Source: Lactarius indigo
Lineage: Eukaryota; Basidiomycota; Agaricomycetes; Russulales; Russulaceae
DNA: 64,000 nucleotides
Direction of reading: 5' to 3'
Assembly: GCA_025766275.1 (NCBI GenBank)
Contig: JAFKAC010000004.1
Coordinates: forward strand, 248,001-312,000
Shown: piece after piece, positions 33,909 through 45,780 of the stretch
Layout: each line of letters begins with the position of its first letter
How positions within the stretch are numbered: the first letter of the stretch is position 1
The notes under the pieces: model-generated
Told to the model about the DNA's origin: nothing
Seen by the model: the letters and a program-made list of their open reading frames with translations, nothing else
Database searches by the model: none
Program-made: the position numbers and the translations under genes

Positions 33909-34060
33909 CCTAGGACACTGCCTATGAGATGCATCATGTGGTAGCCCGCTCGCAAAATGTTGTCTCTGGGACACCTAACGGCTCCACCTAATTGTGCTGA
34001 CGTGGGCCAAGAGGCTCAGGTTCGAGGAGAGGGATGATATAAACTTGAATGCGTTTGCGC
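33909..34060. promoter_or_regulatory. Conserved cassette upstream region (copy C)
   Basis: CCTAGGACACTGCCTATGAG, then ATGCATCATGTG, and about 100 bp further GAGAGGGATGATATAAACTT. The same order and spacing occur near 41,100, 44,356 and 50,272. Confidence 0.45.
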
Positions 34061-34179
34061 ACACGCACTACTTGTATCACGATAATTCTCGTTTGGCCCG
34101 GTCTGGGTACGTAACTTACTTACTGTACATGTAGATAGGTTCTGACGTAATCTCTTAAGGCGAACAATCCAAACTATGA

Positions 34180-34390
34180 TGCATGATGACTCTGCGGGCG
34201 GTGTCCTCAACATTGCTTCTGACCTTTGATCACTTTTCGAGGCTTCCTTGAACGAGTACGGGGACTGAGCTTGTTCCCAAGTTCCAAAATTGTGGGTCTG
34301 CTGGTTCCGTCATTGCTGTGCTTCAAAATCAAGCACAAGCATTTCGGGACGAGTACGGAGCGACGGTCTAAGCTTTCAAGCTTCAAGCCG
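34180..34390 (+). pseudogene. STAND gene N-terminal remnant, cassette 3
   Basis: Nucleotide-level match to the first exon of the intact STAND gene (50,690-50,900): GTGTCCTCAACATTGCTTCTGACC, then a copy of the GCTTCCTTGA-CGAGTACG block and GTCATTGCTGTGCTTCAAAA. Deletions and stops break the frame. It lies in the same divergent position relative to MLKL-C as the intact STAND does to MLKL-F. Confidence 0.6.
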
Positions 34391-35369
34391 CCAGTGTCCC
34401 GCACAGCAGCTGCATGTTTTCGTTCTCTTATTTTTGCCTCGTGCCGCACGTCACAATGCGTGCGTTGAACTGTCTATCAGCCGCGACAATCGACTCAATT
34501 CAGACCACTGACAACGGAAATATCTGTCCCTGTTGTATGGCCCATTCTCAGGCTGTTGTCATGGTACGAGTCAGATTTATGTCGGGGCTCCAAAAGACAG
34601 CCGTGGCGAGGCTGCGCCTGGAACGAGCCCAGTTTACCCCTCACGACACCGTGACGCCAGCAACCAACTCAACTCAATACTGCCGCAACGTTCACGTGAC
34701 CAGGACAACTATAGCTATTCCGGTGGCGTTGGTACGATCACCCGTCTATGGCGCCGGAACTCCAGCCTGAACCTCCAAGCTCCAACTCCTATGATTGGGT
34801 TCATATCAATACAGCACTGTCACCAAGATGGTGTAGCAAATCACGCAGCAAAAAATATAAGTACGGGAGTATCTATCGAAATATCATCAAGGGGTTTTGC
34901 TATCTTTTAATTCTGTTGTCATGATCAAGGCTTGCATCAAGTATCAATATCCCGCAGATCCCCGACTTCTGGTAGTCTAGTTCTTGCTCTAGTTATCTAG
35001 TTATCGAACCTGCGAGTAGTGCCTCATCCCTGATGAGAACAGTGCTGTTGCGGTGCTGGCCATGTTTTTTATGATGCAGAGAGGGCGGACTGCCACTTGG
35101 GTGCGCTTGATTCTCGGGAAGAAGCTACTCGCGCTTCAAAGTCACACCTGGTCTTGTCTCATGGCTATGAACGAAGGTGATTAAAATGGGAGAAATGTCT
35201 ACACCAGTGACAGGGTTTTTTGTGATACATCAACCACACTGTCGCCTTGATCTCGCTCGTACTCACAATCCAAAAAGTCCCATTATAAGCCCTCTGTCAC
35301 CTGTGATCCCGCTATCCCCACTGTTCCGTGACGCTATTCCCCGCCCACTTCTCGACATCTGTAACACCA
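34391..35369. other. Stretch without a supported gene
   Basis: Unique sequence between the STAND remnant and the DUF6534-type gene. Short plus-strand frames (34414-34910) show no family features. The last ~200 bp would serve as promoter of the downstream gene. Confidence 0.35.
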
Positions 35370-37272
35370 ATGACTGAATCCTCTGAGTTACCGACCGCTT
35401 CTCCGGACGTCATCAGAGTGTAAGTCCGGTGATACTACAGTAGCCGTTTCCCTCATCCGCTGATCTTCCACAGAGCTGCCCCTCTTGTGCGTTTGACTCC
35501 CGTTCTGCTGTATACACTACCGGTATCCTCAATAATTCTTTCAGCTCTTCGGCCCCGTATTCAACTGGGCGCTCTACGGCATTCTCTGTGTCCAGATTTG
35601 TGCGAGGCCTATCCCTCGAAACTTGGTTTATTCCACTCACCCACGTTCAGACGTATATAGCTACAATTTTCAAATAGACAGACGACCCCTAAAATTTCTA
35701 GGTTGGTCTTTGAACATTACTTGGAAGCTCTGTGATGTCAAGGCGAACTTTGAGCAGTTTATATCGTCTTTCTGATAGAGACTGTTCAAACTGCGCTGTC
35801 TGGGGCCGATCTCTACTATTGGTTTGTCGCTGGATTTGGCAATGTGGAACGCCTCGGGAATTCCCATTTCATCGCCGTAGACATCCCCATCATTGGCATA
35901 GTTATTTCGACCATCGTTCAAGGGTACTTCTGTTATCGAATTTGGGTGCTGTACTCTGAGTCGCGATCGTCCTGGATCTGTTGGGTCATTGTTGTCGTAT
36001 GTATACACAAACGTCCCTACATTCTCCATGCTTCTGACGTTTTCCTGAACACAGGCCTCGGTGACTCAATTAGTCGCAGGGGTATGGTCGAGCATCAAAG
36101 TCGGTATTACTACTATACACACTTTTGTCAAATTGTTTTTCTCACACAGTGTTTAGCCACTCACAACTGAGAAGTTTGCGACTTCCAAGACAGCACTATA
36201 CGTATGCACAGTCGTTTCGGTTAGTACCGCTGGCACCTCATACTTTGTCGTGTTAGTTGTGGGAAATATCGAGTGCATTGGGGGATGTTCTGATCGCGGT
36301 GGCGATGACACTGCTGGTACGGCATCACAATATTGGATCCTTACTCTGTCGATCGAGATCCCTTTGGACAGCTGAAAAGAGTGAGCGGCAACTTCTCTAG
36401 CTTCGTGTTAATTCGTGTGGTACGACTTACTGTCGAGACAAATGCCCTGACTGGTACCTGTCTCTCTGAATACCCCACATAGCCATGCATCTAACTTCCT
36501 ATTTAGCCGTGATGGTCATCACGAGCCTTGTGCTTTATGTCACGTTCCCTGTAAGTCGGACCAAGATACACCGTGATTTATCTTTTGACCCAATCACCTC
36601 ATCCACAGAATAGGTTATATCACATATACACGTACGTCTTTTGGGTCCATCGCCGTACACCCTTCCAGCTTATGTGAAAAAAAGGGTTGAGCTTTTGGGA
36701 AAAGTGTGAGTGACATAGTATATCTTCCAATGCGCGAGAGCCAAACCGCTAACAAATGTTTCAGATACTCCAACACGCTCTTAGTGAGCCTCAACAATCG
36801 CATCTACTTGCGTGACCACCAATCACCTGAACACGAAGATTCTGCCGGCCCCCCGGTCACTGATGGGGCTTATGCCGCCACAGTGACGACGCTCCGTTTC
36901 GCGATGCCTGAGCCGCAGCCGCAAGCACTAGGTATCACTTTCCCCCACTCCATCATTACCCGACCGGTGGACTTAGATGATGGTCGAGGGGGTGACACTA
37001 ACACTAACTGGTCCCTGGTCTGTACACTTTCTTATCGCAACTGCTCTCCGATTCCCGTGTTTCTGAACGGCCCCGTTTCGCTATCCAGCCCTACCTTAAA
37101 GAATGTAATCGACTTTCTGAAGATCCCGAGTGGGTGGTGGGAACTTGCGATTCAAAGGACAAGGCGTATGCATTTTGAAGATATGTTGATGTGGCCGTTG
37201 TACTGCGTGCTAGACTTGGACTCAGCTACTTTTGGAATGAACCCCCCCCGGTGTAGAGCGTTGGTAGACTAA
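35370..37272 (+). CDS. DUF6534-type seven-TM membrane protein
   Basis: Start MTESSELPTASPDVIR followed by a GTAAGT donor. Later exons read LFGPVFNWALYGILCVQI / YVYSYNFQIDRRPLKFL / VYIVFLIETVQTALSGADLY with YWFVAGFGNVERL / IAVDIPIIGIVISTIVQGYF and CYRIWVLYSE / ASVTQLVAGVWSSIKVGITT / later TM blocks (YLAVMVITSLVLYVTFP) / YSNTLLVSLNNRIYLRDH. This matches the basidiomycete DUF6534 family of multi-TM proteins with unknown function. The C-terminal end is uncertain: the family usually ends soon after an ITRPVD-like motif (here near 36,970), while this frame stays open to 37,272. It sits between two remnants of a STAND pseudogene. Confidence 0.65.
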
Positions 37273-37359
37273 AATTAGAAGTGATGCTCCAATGCAATGG
37301 TGGAGACTTAAATCGTCCACCAGATCCTTCTTCCGTAACCATATTAGTGGTCAAGCACA

Positions 37360-37461
37360 AGGCTTCTGTGTCGCGCAGCACCACATCTCACTCGGATCTA
37401 GCCACACGGTCGTTGCGCGAGCGAACTTGAATATCAACAAAAAAGGTATTAAGGACGCTAG
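37360..37461 (+). pseudogene. STAND remnant at a cassette junction
   Basis: A match to intact STAND around 53,160-53,270 (CACATCTCACTCG, CGAGCG, AATATCAACARAAA, AAGGAC). It ends exactly where MFS-beta sequence begins. Confidence 0.55.
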
Positions 37462-38728
37462 TGAGGAAAACGTGCCCGGGTCCGAGACGCGCGACCAGGC
37501 GCGGGAACGATCTGAACTGGACGGGGCCGTTCAGACGTCCGTATCCGGACATCCACATACCAATGGACGTAGGGTTGAGATCAAAGTCGATTCCGCCGAG
37601 CTCGACGGGCGTCACCCAGACCAGCGGGATGAGCGTCATGGCGGCCATATCGAGCATCGCGTAGCTGGATACCGATATCAGGACAGGTCTCGTGAGCAGC
37701 GCGCGCAGCGGCAGCGGCCCCTCCGGGTCCTGTTTCGGAGCCTGGGTCACACACTTCTTCTGTGATGTGAGGTTTAGATCAGCTTTCGTGGACTTGACCT
37801 TCGCCGAAAGGTTGCGTTCTAATGTCATTCGACGATGATGTATTAGCCCGCGATTCGTCCCCCAAAAGTTTCGGAAAGCCCTACCGCTTCCAAATACATC
37901 GCTGTCACGATGATATGAGGGCACAGCCAGCAGCCACCAGGCACGGCAGGAAATATGGATATTTGGCCCAGAAAGGATGAGGGAAGCGATCTGGCCAGTG
38001 ATCTTGCGGTCGCGACAAGACGCCACCTACTAAAGCCGCAATGTCGTCAGCGTAGAAGGGGAAGATAGAGACAGGTCGAACCATATCATATAACCGGCCG
38101 TGCGAGCCGTCAGCGACAACGAAAACTTCCGCGCGACGTTGGTCTGTCCGCAAGCTCCGCAGGCATGCTATGACGCCAAGGTTTCCATTCGAGACACCGG
38201 CCAAACAGCGACTGTGAATGACGCCAAGTTAGCGTACGAGCTGACGGTGAGCAGAGGCCAGGCGCGCTTGAGGACAAGGCCCAGGAGGGACGGGAAAGGC
38301 CGAACAGGATCGTCGGTACCACGGAACCCTCGGGACCTAATAAGAAGATAGACTTGTGCCCTGTGTGGTTAGAGACGCGGCTCCACTAGAGGTCGGTGAG
38401 CGGCAACTGGCGCTGAAGCGAGTGGATGGTACGTGCGAGCAGCCCTGAGTAATAGCCCACTTTCCGTTTGTCGCAGCCAACTATCGAAAGGTCGCTGACA
38501 TGCTGAAAAAAAGTGGAATATCAGTGCTGGTGCGTTGCGAATGGACGGGAACCGACCTCGTTGATGTAGGGTTGATGGAATGGGACATGATTAGCTCTTC
38601 AAGGCGCGCCAAGTGAAGGAGGAACAGCTGGGTGTTTGGTAAAGGTGTCGGCTTTCGTTGTGCATAGCTGTCATGAATATGAGGCGTCTCTTCATCAACG
38701 ACGACCTGGGACGATTTCGCAGGAGACA
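37462..38728 (-). pseudogene. MFS-beta transporter pseudogene, cassette 4
   Basis: Starts MSPAKSSQVVVDEETPHIHD near 38,728. Readable blocks include KPTPLPNTQLFLLHLARLEE, a damaged segment after the GRKP region, TQAPKQDPEGPLPLRALLTR, MAAMTLIPLVWVTPVELGG and LNPTSIGMWMSGYGRLNG. The AAEAATVLQW segment is deleted and the C-terminal third is missing at the junction with the STAND remnant. Confidence 0.65.
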
Positions 38729-39254
38729 TGCGGGGGGTGGAGTGTTTGATAATTAGGACAGCGGGTCTCAGAGTAACTCGGCATTAAAAGCTCTAGTGAA
38801 GACCGGTTATAGCTTCAGGTAGCAGGCGGCCTATTGTAAGTGCTCTGGTGATAGATTAGAGCCATTGCTTTGGGGTCAGATGCTCGCTTGCCACAGTATT
38901 GGTCTCAAGAAATGTGCGCACCCCCCACTGGCGCTGGGCACGTGCACAACATGATCAATTGGCTCAGCCGGCCCGGGCCAAGAATAGCATCCTCACTTAC
39001 TTATAGTACTCATCGAGTACTCGTCCTCTCTTCTCGTGGAGCCCTTATGAACGGGCTCCACCACAATCCCCTCTATTATTTTTGCTATCGGTGTCATTAC
39101 AATCCGATGATTTGATTGACGATGGACTGATCAAGGCGATACGAGATAACACACGCCATGGACCCATGGTCGGAGGGTATCGAAGGGAAGTACATACGTA
39201 ACTCAGTCATGGGCGTAGTGCCGAAAGAGAGTGGATACGGCAGAATATACAAAT

Positions 39255-39925
39255 TACCGTATTAGCTGTATCTTCTTGTTTTTCGAGCTGGTCACGTCGA
39301 GACGCACATGTATAGTACCGTAACTCTCGTGCTTTCATCACTAGTGAGCGCTACAGTAGCGAGTGGGGTGGATGCGAATACCGTTTGTATACCTCCCCTC
39401 TGTATACCCTGTTCGCATGCCTCGTTATGCGAGAGTAGTAGGAGAGCGAATGGGAAGGGACCCTGACAACAGACGATGGCTCAGGGCCGCACATCCATTC
39501 TCATCCCTGGGCCAGTGTAGACGCCATAAGAGGCCGCCACCTGCCGTCCCCAATACTGACCCCAGCGTCATGCAATCATTATTAGAGTCAGGCAGTGTTG
39601 TTGGAAAACACCGCATCTTGGCGCATTGGTAGGTGGCTGTTGCTGTCGTTGATGGTGTGGCCCTCAACACTCTGAGAATTGGGGTGCAACGCCATCCGGT
39701 TTAACACATCATTGAGAGCCAGAGCCACGAGCCGTCAAATCAAAGCGTGCGAGTAAGCCCAATTTTAGAGGAGTGATAGGAGTGCGACACAGGATGTGTT
39801 CATGTTCATGTACAGTACGATAGACACGAAGTGAGTTGGATCCATTACTTAAGCGAAATTAAGTGCGAGGCTGTGACTTCCACCCACTCCGCGTTTTTTC
39901 CTAGGGGTGAGAAAAAAAAAAAAAA
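39255..39925 (+). repeat. R1 repeat, cassette 4
   Basis: Starts ACCGTATTAGCTGTATCTTC, carries CCTGTTCGCATGCCTCGTTA and TTGTTGGAAAACACCGCATC, and ends GGGGTGAG plus a 13-A run. Confidence 0.6.
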
Positions 39926-40971
39926 GTGTACAGCGGTGATCGCGTGATCTTCTGAATAATTACGTCAGACTGGTCTAAAGAAGTCCCAAAATGGCCAGGC
40001 TCGTTCGACTCCTTGGGAATACACCTAGAAAAGGTAACATCAGCACACGATAGCATCTCGCGGCACTGCAAGAACTTACGGTGTTGCTTCAATTGACTAT
40101 GACCGCAGCGTGAGTGTCAACCACACAAAATATAATTCATATTGGTGTGCCCACCTCTCTCCTCTGCACAATCAACGCAAACCGAATGTCCAATCCCAGT
40201 TCGGCCTACAGGGAGATGTATCACCCAACTGACACGAATAGGAAAAAGGCGTACCTGGAACGCTTGAAGCACATTAGATAACTCCACATCACATTGCCTG
40301 ATATTCGTCAACAAATCCTTGCGTAGAACGATCCCTTTGATGCCTCTTCGCTTCGAGCACCTCTTCAGCACCCGCTCGATCCTATCCAGCTCTCTGGTCC
40401 TTCGTCAGATTATGAGGCTCAGCGAGCGTGATAGTCGCCGAAGAGACGAACCTTTGAAGGGAACTCAGAATATTCAGTAGAGTAGTCGGCAGTTCTTCCT
40501 CGCTCATGTCATACTTTTCGCAGACATCGACAATGATCCCTGCGATTCTCGCGAGTTTTCCCAACACAATTTCGCACTCCCCTTTATATTGCTTTACTTC
40601 CTGGAGACACATTTATCAGAACATGGTCAAAGGAAATATGCGAAAGACGTGCATCGCGTATGGTGAGTGCTTGAAGCAAGAGACCGGCGATGGGGGCGAT
40701 GAACGGGAACTTGGTTGCGAGGGAGCTCCCCTCCTTGATAAGTGCGAGCGATGTTTGAATCGCGCCCATTGCAATATCGTCGTGTGTGTCGATTTGCCAA
40801 GCTGAAGCGGGAACGACAGTGGTACCCTCTGGCCAAACACACTCAGCAAATTGTATTGTAGTGACTGAGGTAACACCTACGAGCTGCCAACAGGGCCTGA
40901 TCACCAGACGTTGCAGGACGAGACTTATGGGTCCTTTGCTTCAAGTTGCGAAAAAACTGTTTGGGCGACAT
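39901..40971 (-). CDS. MLKL-NTD-like four-helix protein, copy D
   Basis: Start MSPKQFFRNLKQRTHKSRPA. Blocks: IDTHDDIAMGAIQTSLALIK, EGSSLATKFPFIAP, LLLQALTIRD, EVKQYKGECEIVLGKLARIA, ELDRIERVLKRCSKRRGIKG, LLRKDLLTNIRQCDVELSNV, LQAF. The intron after ALTIRD has GCACGT instead of GTACGT at the donor, so correct splicing needs a GC-AG intron. Exon 6 is 18 nt shorter than in copy A, in frame. It ends YTFFFFSHP-stop across the R1 A run. Confidence 0.65.
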
Positions 40972-41101
40972 TGAGAGCGACGAATTGGTGGTAATGGGGA
41001 GGTGTAGAGGTGTGAGCACCCTAGCTTCCAACTAGGAGGAACAACGCCGGCGGCAAAAAAAACGTGCACACAAGCAGGCTATGGCTGTTCGCCGGCGGAT
41101 C

Positions 41102-41240
41102 CTAGGACACTGCCTATGAAATGCATCGTGTGTGCAGCCTGCTCTCACAATGTTGGTTCTGGGACACTCAACGGCTCCACCTAGTGTGCTGATGTGGGCT
41201 AAGAGGCTCAGGCTCGAGGAGAGGGATGATCTAATCCGTT
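41102..41240. promoter_or_regulatory. Conserved cassette upstream region (copy D)
   Basis: CCTAGGACACTGCCTATGAA and, further on, GAGGAGAGGGATGATCTAAT, in the same order as in the other cassettes. Confidence 0.4.
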
Positions 41241-41324
41241 TGCGTACATGCATTAGTGGTGTCACGGTAATTCTTGTTTGGCCCAATTTGGGTACGCAAC
41301 TTACTTAGAAAGGACGTAATCGCT

Positions 41325-41850
41325 TGAGGGATATCAACAGCTATATGTCTTTCGCCATGACTTCAGACGCGAACACGAGTCGATGGAAAGAGGAAGAAGT
41401 CTCGTGAGGCGTCCTGTATGTTGGGATACAGCCCGAAATGGACAGCCCAACAAACCGAGGCTAGACCGACATCATGATATTAGATAATCGTAGTATTACC
41501 TTAGTTAAACGGTTATCTATCAATAATATTGAGTTAGATTGGACCATACGCTCTCAGGCTACCGTGACCCCAGACCTCCAACGCTCACGCGTTGGTCATC
41601 TATTTGACTGCCCACTGCCATAAATTTCTACACATTACCTCCTAATTTACACATTCTAACAAGACCTTACGATATGATATAGTTATCGATGGGTGTGTGG
41701 AAGTCAGCCAGATTGCCGACAACACTGAGCCCGATCGTGCGGAAACGTAAAAATTCATATATTCTGAAAGATCGGGAATTCCCAGCGTGGTTCTAAGGGT
41801 ACACAAGGTAAAAGAAAGAAGAAAAGAGAGACCGACGACCTAAGCTGATG
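41325..41850 (+). pseudogene. STAND remnants, cassette 4
   Basis: A segment matching the NACHT-region exon end of the intact gene (ATATCAACAGCTATATGTCT, ACACGAGTCGATGG, GAGGAAGAAG) is followed by AT-rich DNA. A stretch at 41,690-41,840 is shared with the cassette 5 pseudogene (ATTGCCGACAACACTGAG). No frame is open. Confidence 0.5.
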
Positions 41851-41973
41851 TGCACCAAAAAGGAGGAAGAGCTGGGCCTTGGGCAGCGATGTCGGCTTTC
41901 GCTGTGTTGCACCATGATGGATAAGAGGTGTTTCTTCATCGGCGACGAACTGGGACGCTTTCGTAGGAGACAT
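41850..41973 (-). pseudogene. MFS-beta N-terminal fragment, cassette 5
   Basis: MSPTKASQFVADEETPLIHH then KPTSLPKAQLFLLFG, after which homology stops and STAND-type debris begins. Only the cytosolic N-terminus of the transporter survives. Confidence 0.6.
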
Positions 41974-42431
41974 AGAGGTAGAGTTGTTAATGAAGACAGC
42001 GGGTCTCAGAGTAACTCAGCATTAAAGGCTCTGTAAGGAGCTTCAGGTAGCAGGTGGCCCATCGTAGGTGCTCTGGTGATAAATTAGAGCAATTTGTGCT
42101 TTGAGGTCAGATGTTCGCTTGCCATTGATCTGGCGAAATGTGCACGTCTCCATGTGACATAATCAATTGGCTCAGCCCAGCCCGGGCCCAGAATAGCACC
42201 CTGTATCATAGACATCCTCTCTTCTCATGGAGCGGCGCCCCTTCTGAACGGACTCTGCCACGATCATTTTCGCTATCAGATCGTTACAACTCGGTGACTC
42301 GGTTGATGATGGACTGATCGAGGCGTTATGGGATAACACAGACCGTGGAACCGTGAAGGGAAACGCATACGTATTTCATCATGAGTGTAGTGCCGCAAGA
42401 GGGCGGATACGGCAGAATGTACAAATTACAG

Positions 42432-43160
42432 TACACTACCGCATCAGCTGTATCTTCTTGTTTTTCGAATTACTGTAGTCACGCCAGGAGGTACATGTAT
42501 AGTATCGTGACCCTCGTGCTTTCATCCCTCGAATCCACAAGTGAGCGCAAGTGAGGGTGGGCGCAAGCGCCATTTGTGCACCCGGGCCCTCCCCTTTGCG
42601 CACTCCATTCGCATGCCTCGTGACGCGCAAGGAGGGGGGGGGGGCGAAAGGAAAGGGGCCCTCACAGCAGACGATGGCTCTGGGCCGCGGATCCACTCTC
42701 ATCCCCGGGCCAGTGTAGACGCCGTAAGAGGCCGCCACCTGGCGTCCCCAATACTGACCCCAGCAACATGCAATCAGTATCAAAATCGGGCAGTGTTGTT
42801 GGAAAACACCGCATCTTGGCGTATTCCCAAGTAGCTGCTGCCGTCGCTGACGGTTGTTGCCCTCAACATTTTGAGAATTGGGGAGCAACGCAACAACGCC
42901 ACCCAGTTTGACGCATCACCAGGATCCAGAACCACAACCCGTCAAAGCGTGCGACGAAGCCCGATTATACGTTGAGGAGTGATAAGAGGAGCGAGTCTCA
43001 GTAACGAGTCCATGTTCATGTATGGTAGACGCGAGGTGACTCGGTTTGATACATTACTTACAGTAAGCGAAATTAAAATCGAGTTGCGGTGTTACATATC
43101 CGACTCCACAGCCCCGGTGAAACTCCACAGCCCCGGTGAAATAGGGGTAAAAAAAAAAAG
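42432..43160 (+). repeat. R1 repeat, cassette 5
   Basis: The longest R1 copy. It contains a G9 run after GACGCGCAAGGA, CAATCAGTATCAAAATCGGG and AAGCGAAATTAAAAT, and ends with a short tandem duplication (CACAGCCCCGGTGAAA twice) before the A run. Confidence 0.6.
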
Positions 43161-44239
43161 TACAGCGCTGACCGCGTGATCTTCGATTGACTAATTACGT
43201 CTGACTGATCTAAAGAAGTCCCAAAATGGCCAGCACGGACAATCGGCTCATTCGGCACCTTGGGAATGGACCTATAGGTAGAGGCAGCATCAGCACACGA
43301 TGCCATCAACACTGCTGAGATGAGCTTACGGTGTTGCTTCAATTGGGTCACAGTCAGTGGTGATCTATTGCCGCAGCGAGAGTGTCAACCGTGCAAATTT
43401 TAATTCGTGTAAGCGTGCCCACCTCTCTTCCCTGCACAATCAGGGCAAACCGAATGTCCAATCCCAGTTCAGCCTACAGGGAGATGTATCACCCAACTGG
43501 TACGAATGAGCAAAAGGCGTACCTGGAACGCTTGAAGCACATTAGATAACTCCACATCGCATTGCCTGATCTTGGTCAACAGATCCTTGCGTAAAAGCAT
43601 CCCTTTGATGCCTTTTCTCTTCGAGCACCTCTTCAGCACCCGCTCGATCCTATCCAGCTCTCTGGTCCTTCGTCAGATCGTGAGGCTTAGCGAGTGCGAT
43701 AGTCACAGGAGAGACGAACCTTTGAAGGGAACTCAGAATATTCTGCAGAGTATTCGGCATATCTTCCTCGCTCATGTTATACTTTTCGCAGACGTCGACG
43801 ATGATCCCTGCGATCCTGGCGAGTTTTCCCATCACGATTTCGCACTCCCCTTTATATTGCTTCACTTCCTGGAGACACATTTATCAGAACATGATCAAAG
43901 AAAATATGCGAAAGACGTGCATCGCGTATGGTGAGTGCTTGAAGCAAGAGACCGGCGATGGGGGCGATGAATGGGAACTTGGTTGCGAGGGAACTCCCTT
44001 CCTTGATAAGTGCGAGTGATGTTTGAATCGTGCCCATGGCAATATCGTCATGAGTGTCGATTTGCCAAGCTGGATCTGGAACGACGGTGGTATCCTCTGG
44101 CCAAACACACTCGGCAAATTGTATTGTAGTGGCTGAGGTAACACTTACGAGCTGCCAGTGGGACCTGATCGCCAGACATTGCAGGACGAGACTTACGGGT
44201 CCTTTGCTTCAAGTTGCGAAAAAACTGATTGGGCGACAT
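43073..44239 (-). CDS. MLKL-NTD-like four-helix protein, copy E
   Basis: Start MSPNQFFRNLKQRTRKSRPA. Intron 1 here is 52 nt, so retention would shift the frame; this supports it as a real intron across all copies. Spliced blocks: DTTVVPDPAWQIDTHDDIAM, SLALIKEGSSLATKFPFIAP, LLLQALTIRD, EVKQYKGECEIVMGKLARIA, GIIVDVCEKYNMSEED, ELDRIERVLKRCSKRKGIKG, LLRKDLLTKIRQCDVELSNV, LQAFQAELGLDIRFA, EITTDCDPIEATP, SIPKVPNEPIVRAGHFG. The intron after ALTIRD has the same GC donor as copy D. It ends ...NTATRF-stop after crossing the T run. Confidence 0.68.
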
Positions 44240-44355
44240 TATGGACGATGAATTGGTGGTAATGGGGAGGTGCAGAGGTGCGAGCACCCTCATTTCCAAC
44301 TAGAAGGAACAGCCCTGGCGCCAAAAAACCGTGTACACAGATCCCAGGACCTTGC

Positions 44356-44490
44356 CTAGGACACTGCCTATGAAATGCATCATGTGGCAGCCCGCTCGCA
44401 CGATATTGGTTCTGTGACACCTAATGGCTCCACCTAATGTATTGACGTGGGCCAAGAGGCTCAGACTCGAAGAGAGGATGATATAAGCTT
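44356..44490. promoter_or_regulatory. Conserved cassette upstream region (copy E)
   Basis: CCTAGGACACTGCCTATGAA, ATGCATCATGTGGCAG, then AGAGAGGATGATATAAGCTT. This version has the clearest TATA-like stretch. Confidence 0.45.
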
Positions 44491-44639
44491 GAACGTGCCT
44501 GCGAATGCGGAGTTTGACCTGGTTTGGGTACTTAGATTGGTTCTGACATAATCAGTTGAGAGGAACGATCCAAACCAACATGAATGTACCATTGCGGTGC
44601 TTAGAGAGGGTATTGGTCTGATATGTTGTCTATTCTTTC

Positions 44640-45780
44640 TGAATGGCTACGCTACAACAAGTCTAGCCATTACCTCCTGAAAATGCGATTCTCGCTAGAA
44701 ACAGAATCGCCGTGGCCTTTTGGCTTCTCTTCGCATCTAGATCTGTGCTCGGTCCGACCAACGTTGCAACATCCTTTTCCGCCCGTGTTCAAAGTACGAT
44801 AGTGGCTCTCGAAGGCCCCAAAATGGCGCACTCTAAGATTGTCTGAAAGAAACGCTCACAGTTGCTGCCCTCGGCTCAACGTATATTATAATAGATTCAC
44901 TCGATGAATGCACGAGAATTTCTGGTATATCGTCTGCTTACGAGAAGGTCCTGGGCCTCGTGAAGGATCTCGTCAACCTCAACCACCCACGTATGAATCT
45001 GTACGTTACCAGTCGCCCTGTGGTGGACATCTGGGCTGTTCTGTTCCCTTTGGCATCCCACTCGGTGTCCCTTCACGACGAGATAGGACAGGTCGGGAAT
45101 ATCAATAGTTACTAGTATAATTTCGTCACGACTTCAGGTGCGAACGCGAGTGGATGGAAAGAGGAAGAAATCTCGTGATAGATCGGCTCTGCCAGGAGGC
45201 CGACGGAATGTGAGGTCTCCCGTATCTCTGTATTTATGCACTCTAACAGGATCCTACAACACGACATAAGTATCAATTTATATATAGAAGTTGGCCGAAT
45301 TGCGACAACACTGAGGTTGGTCACCCGGAAGAATATAAATTGGTATATTCAGAATGACCGGGAACTCCCAGAGCGGTTCTGAGGACACATAAGAGGTCAA
45401 AGAAAGAGGCGAAGAGGACTGACGACGCAAGGTGATGAAGGCCGTCTTATATAGGCTATCATCTGGTTCGGGTAGAGGAACTTACAGTTACTCGCATTCA
45501 ATTTCGATGTCGAGGAAACCCCACGTTGGTCTCATTTTGATGCCGGAAAAACACCGGCGATGTTGTGCTCACGTGTTCCGGCCTGGTAGCGGTCGTCGTC
45601 TTGGAAGGTTAACGGGTTGTCCCATTTTCCCATTTTTCGGTAAAGGGGTTTTTGATGTCGAGCCGCCCTGCAAGGGGACGCGTCCGTGATACTGCATCTT
45701 ACTTAAACTCGCCCATACCATCGTTAAGCGAGCGTGTCTTTTCCATTCTGTTGCACCTAGACGATAATATTAACAGAAAT
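44640..45780 (+). pseudogene. STAND (NACHT) pseudogene, cassette 5
   Basis: Long nucleotide match to exons 9-10 of the intact gene: TTTTGGCTTCTCTTCGCATC, the Walker-B-equivalent block (TATATTATAATAGATTCACT-CGATGAATGC), CTCGTGAAGGATCTCGTCAA, TTCACGACGAGATAGGACAG, and later the YFSVKEF-like block around 45,640. Frameshifts and stops are frequent. It terminates at about 45,780 directly against MFS-beta sequence. Confidence 0.7.
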
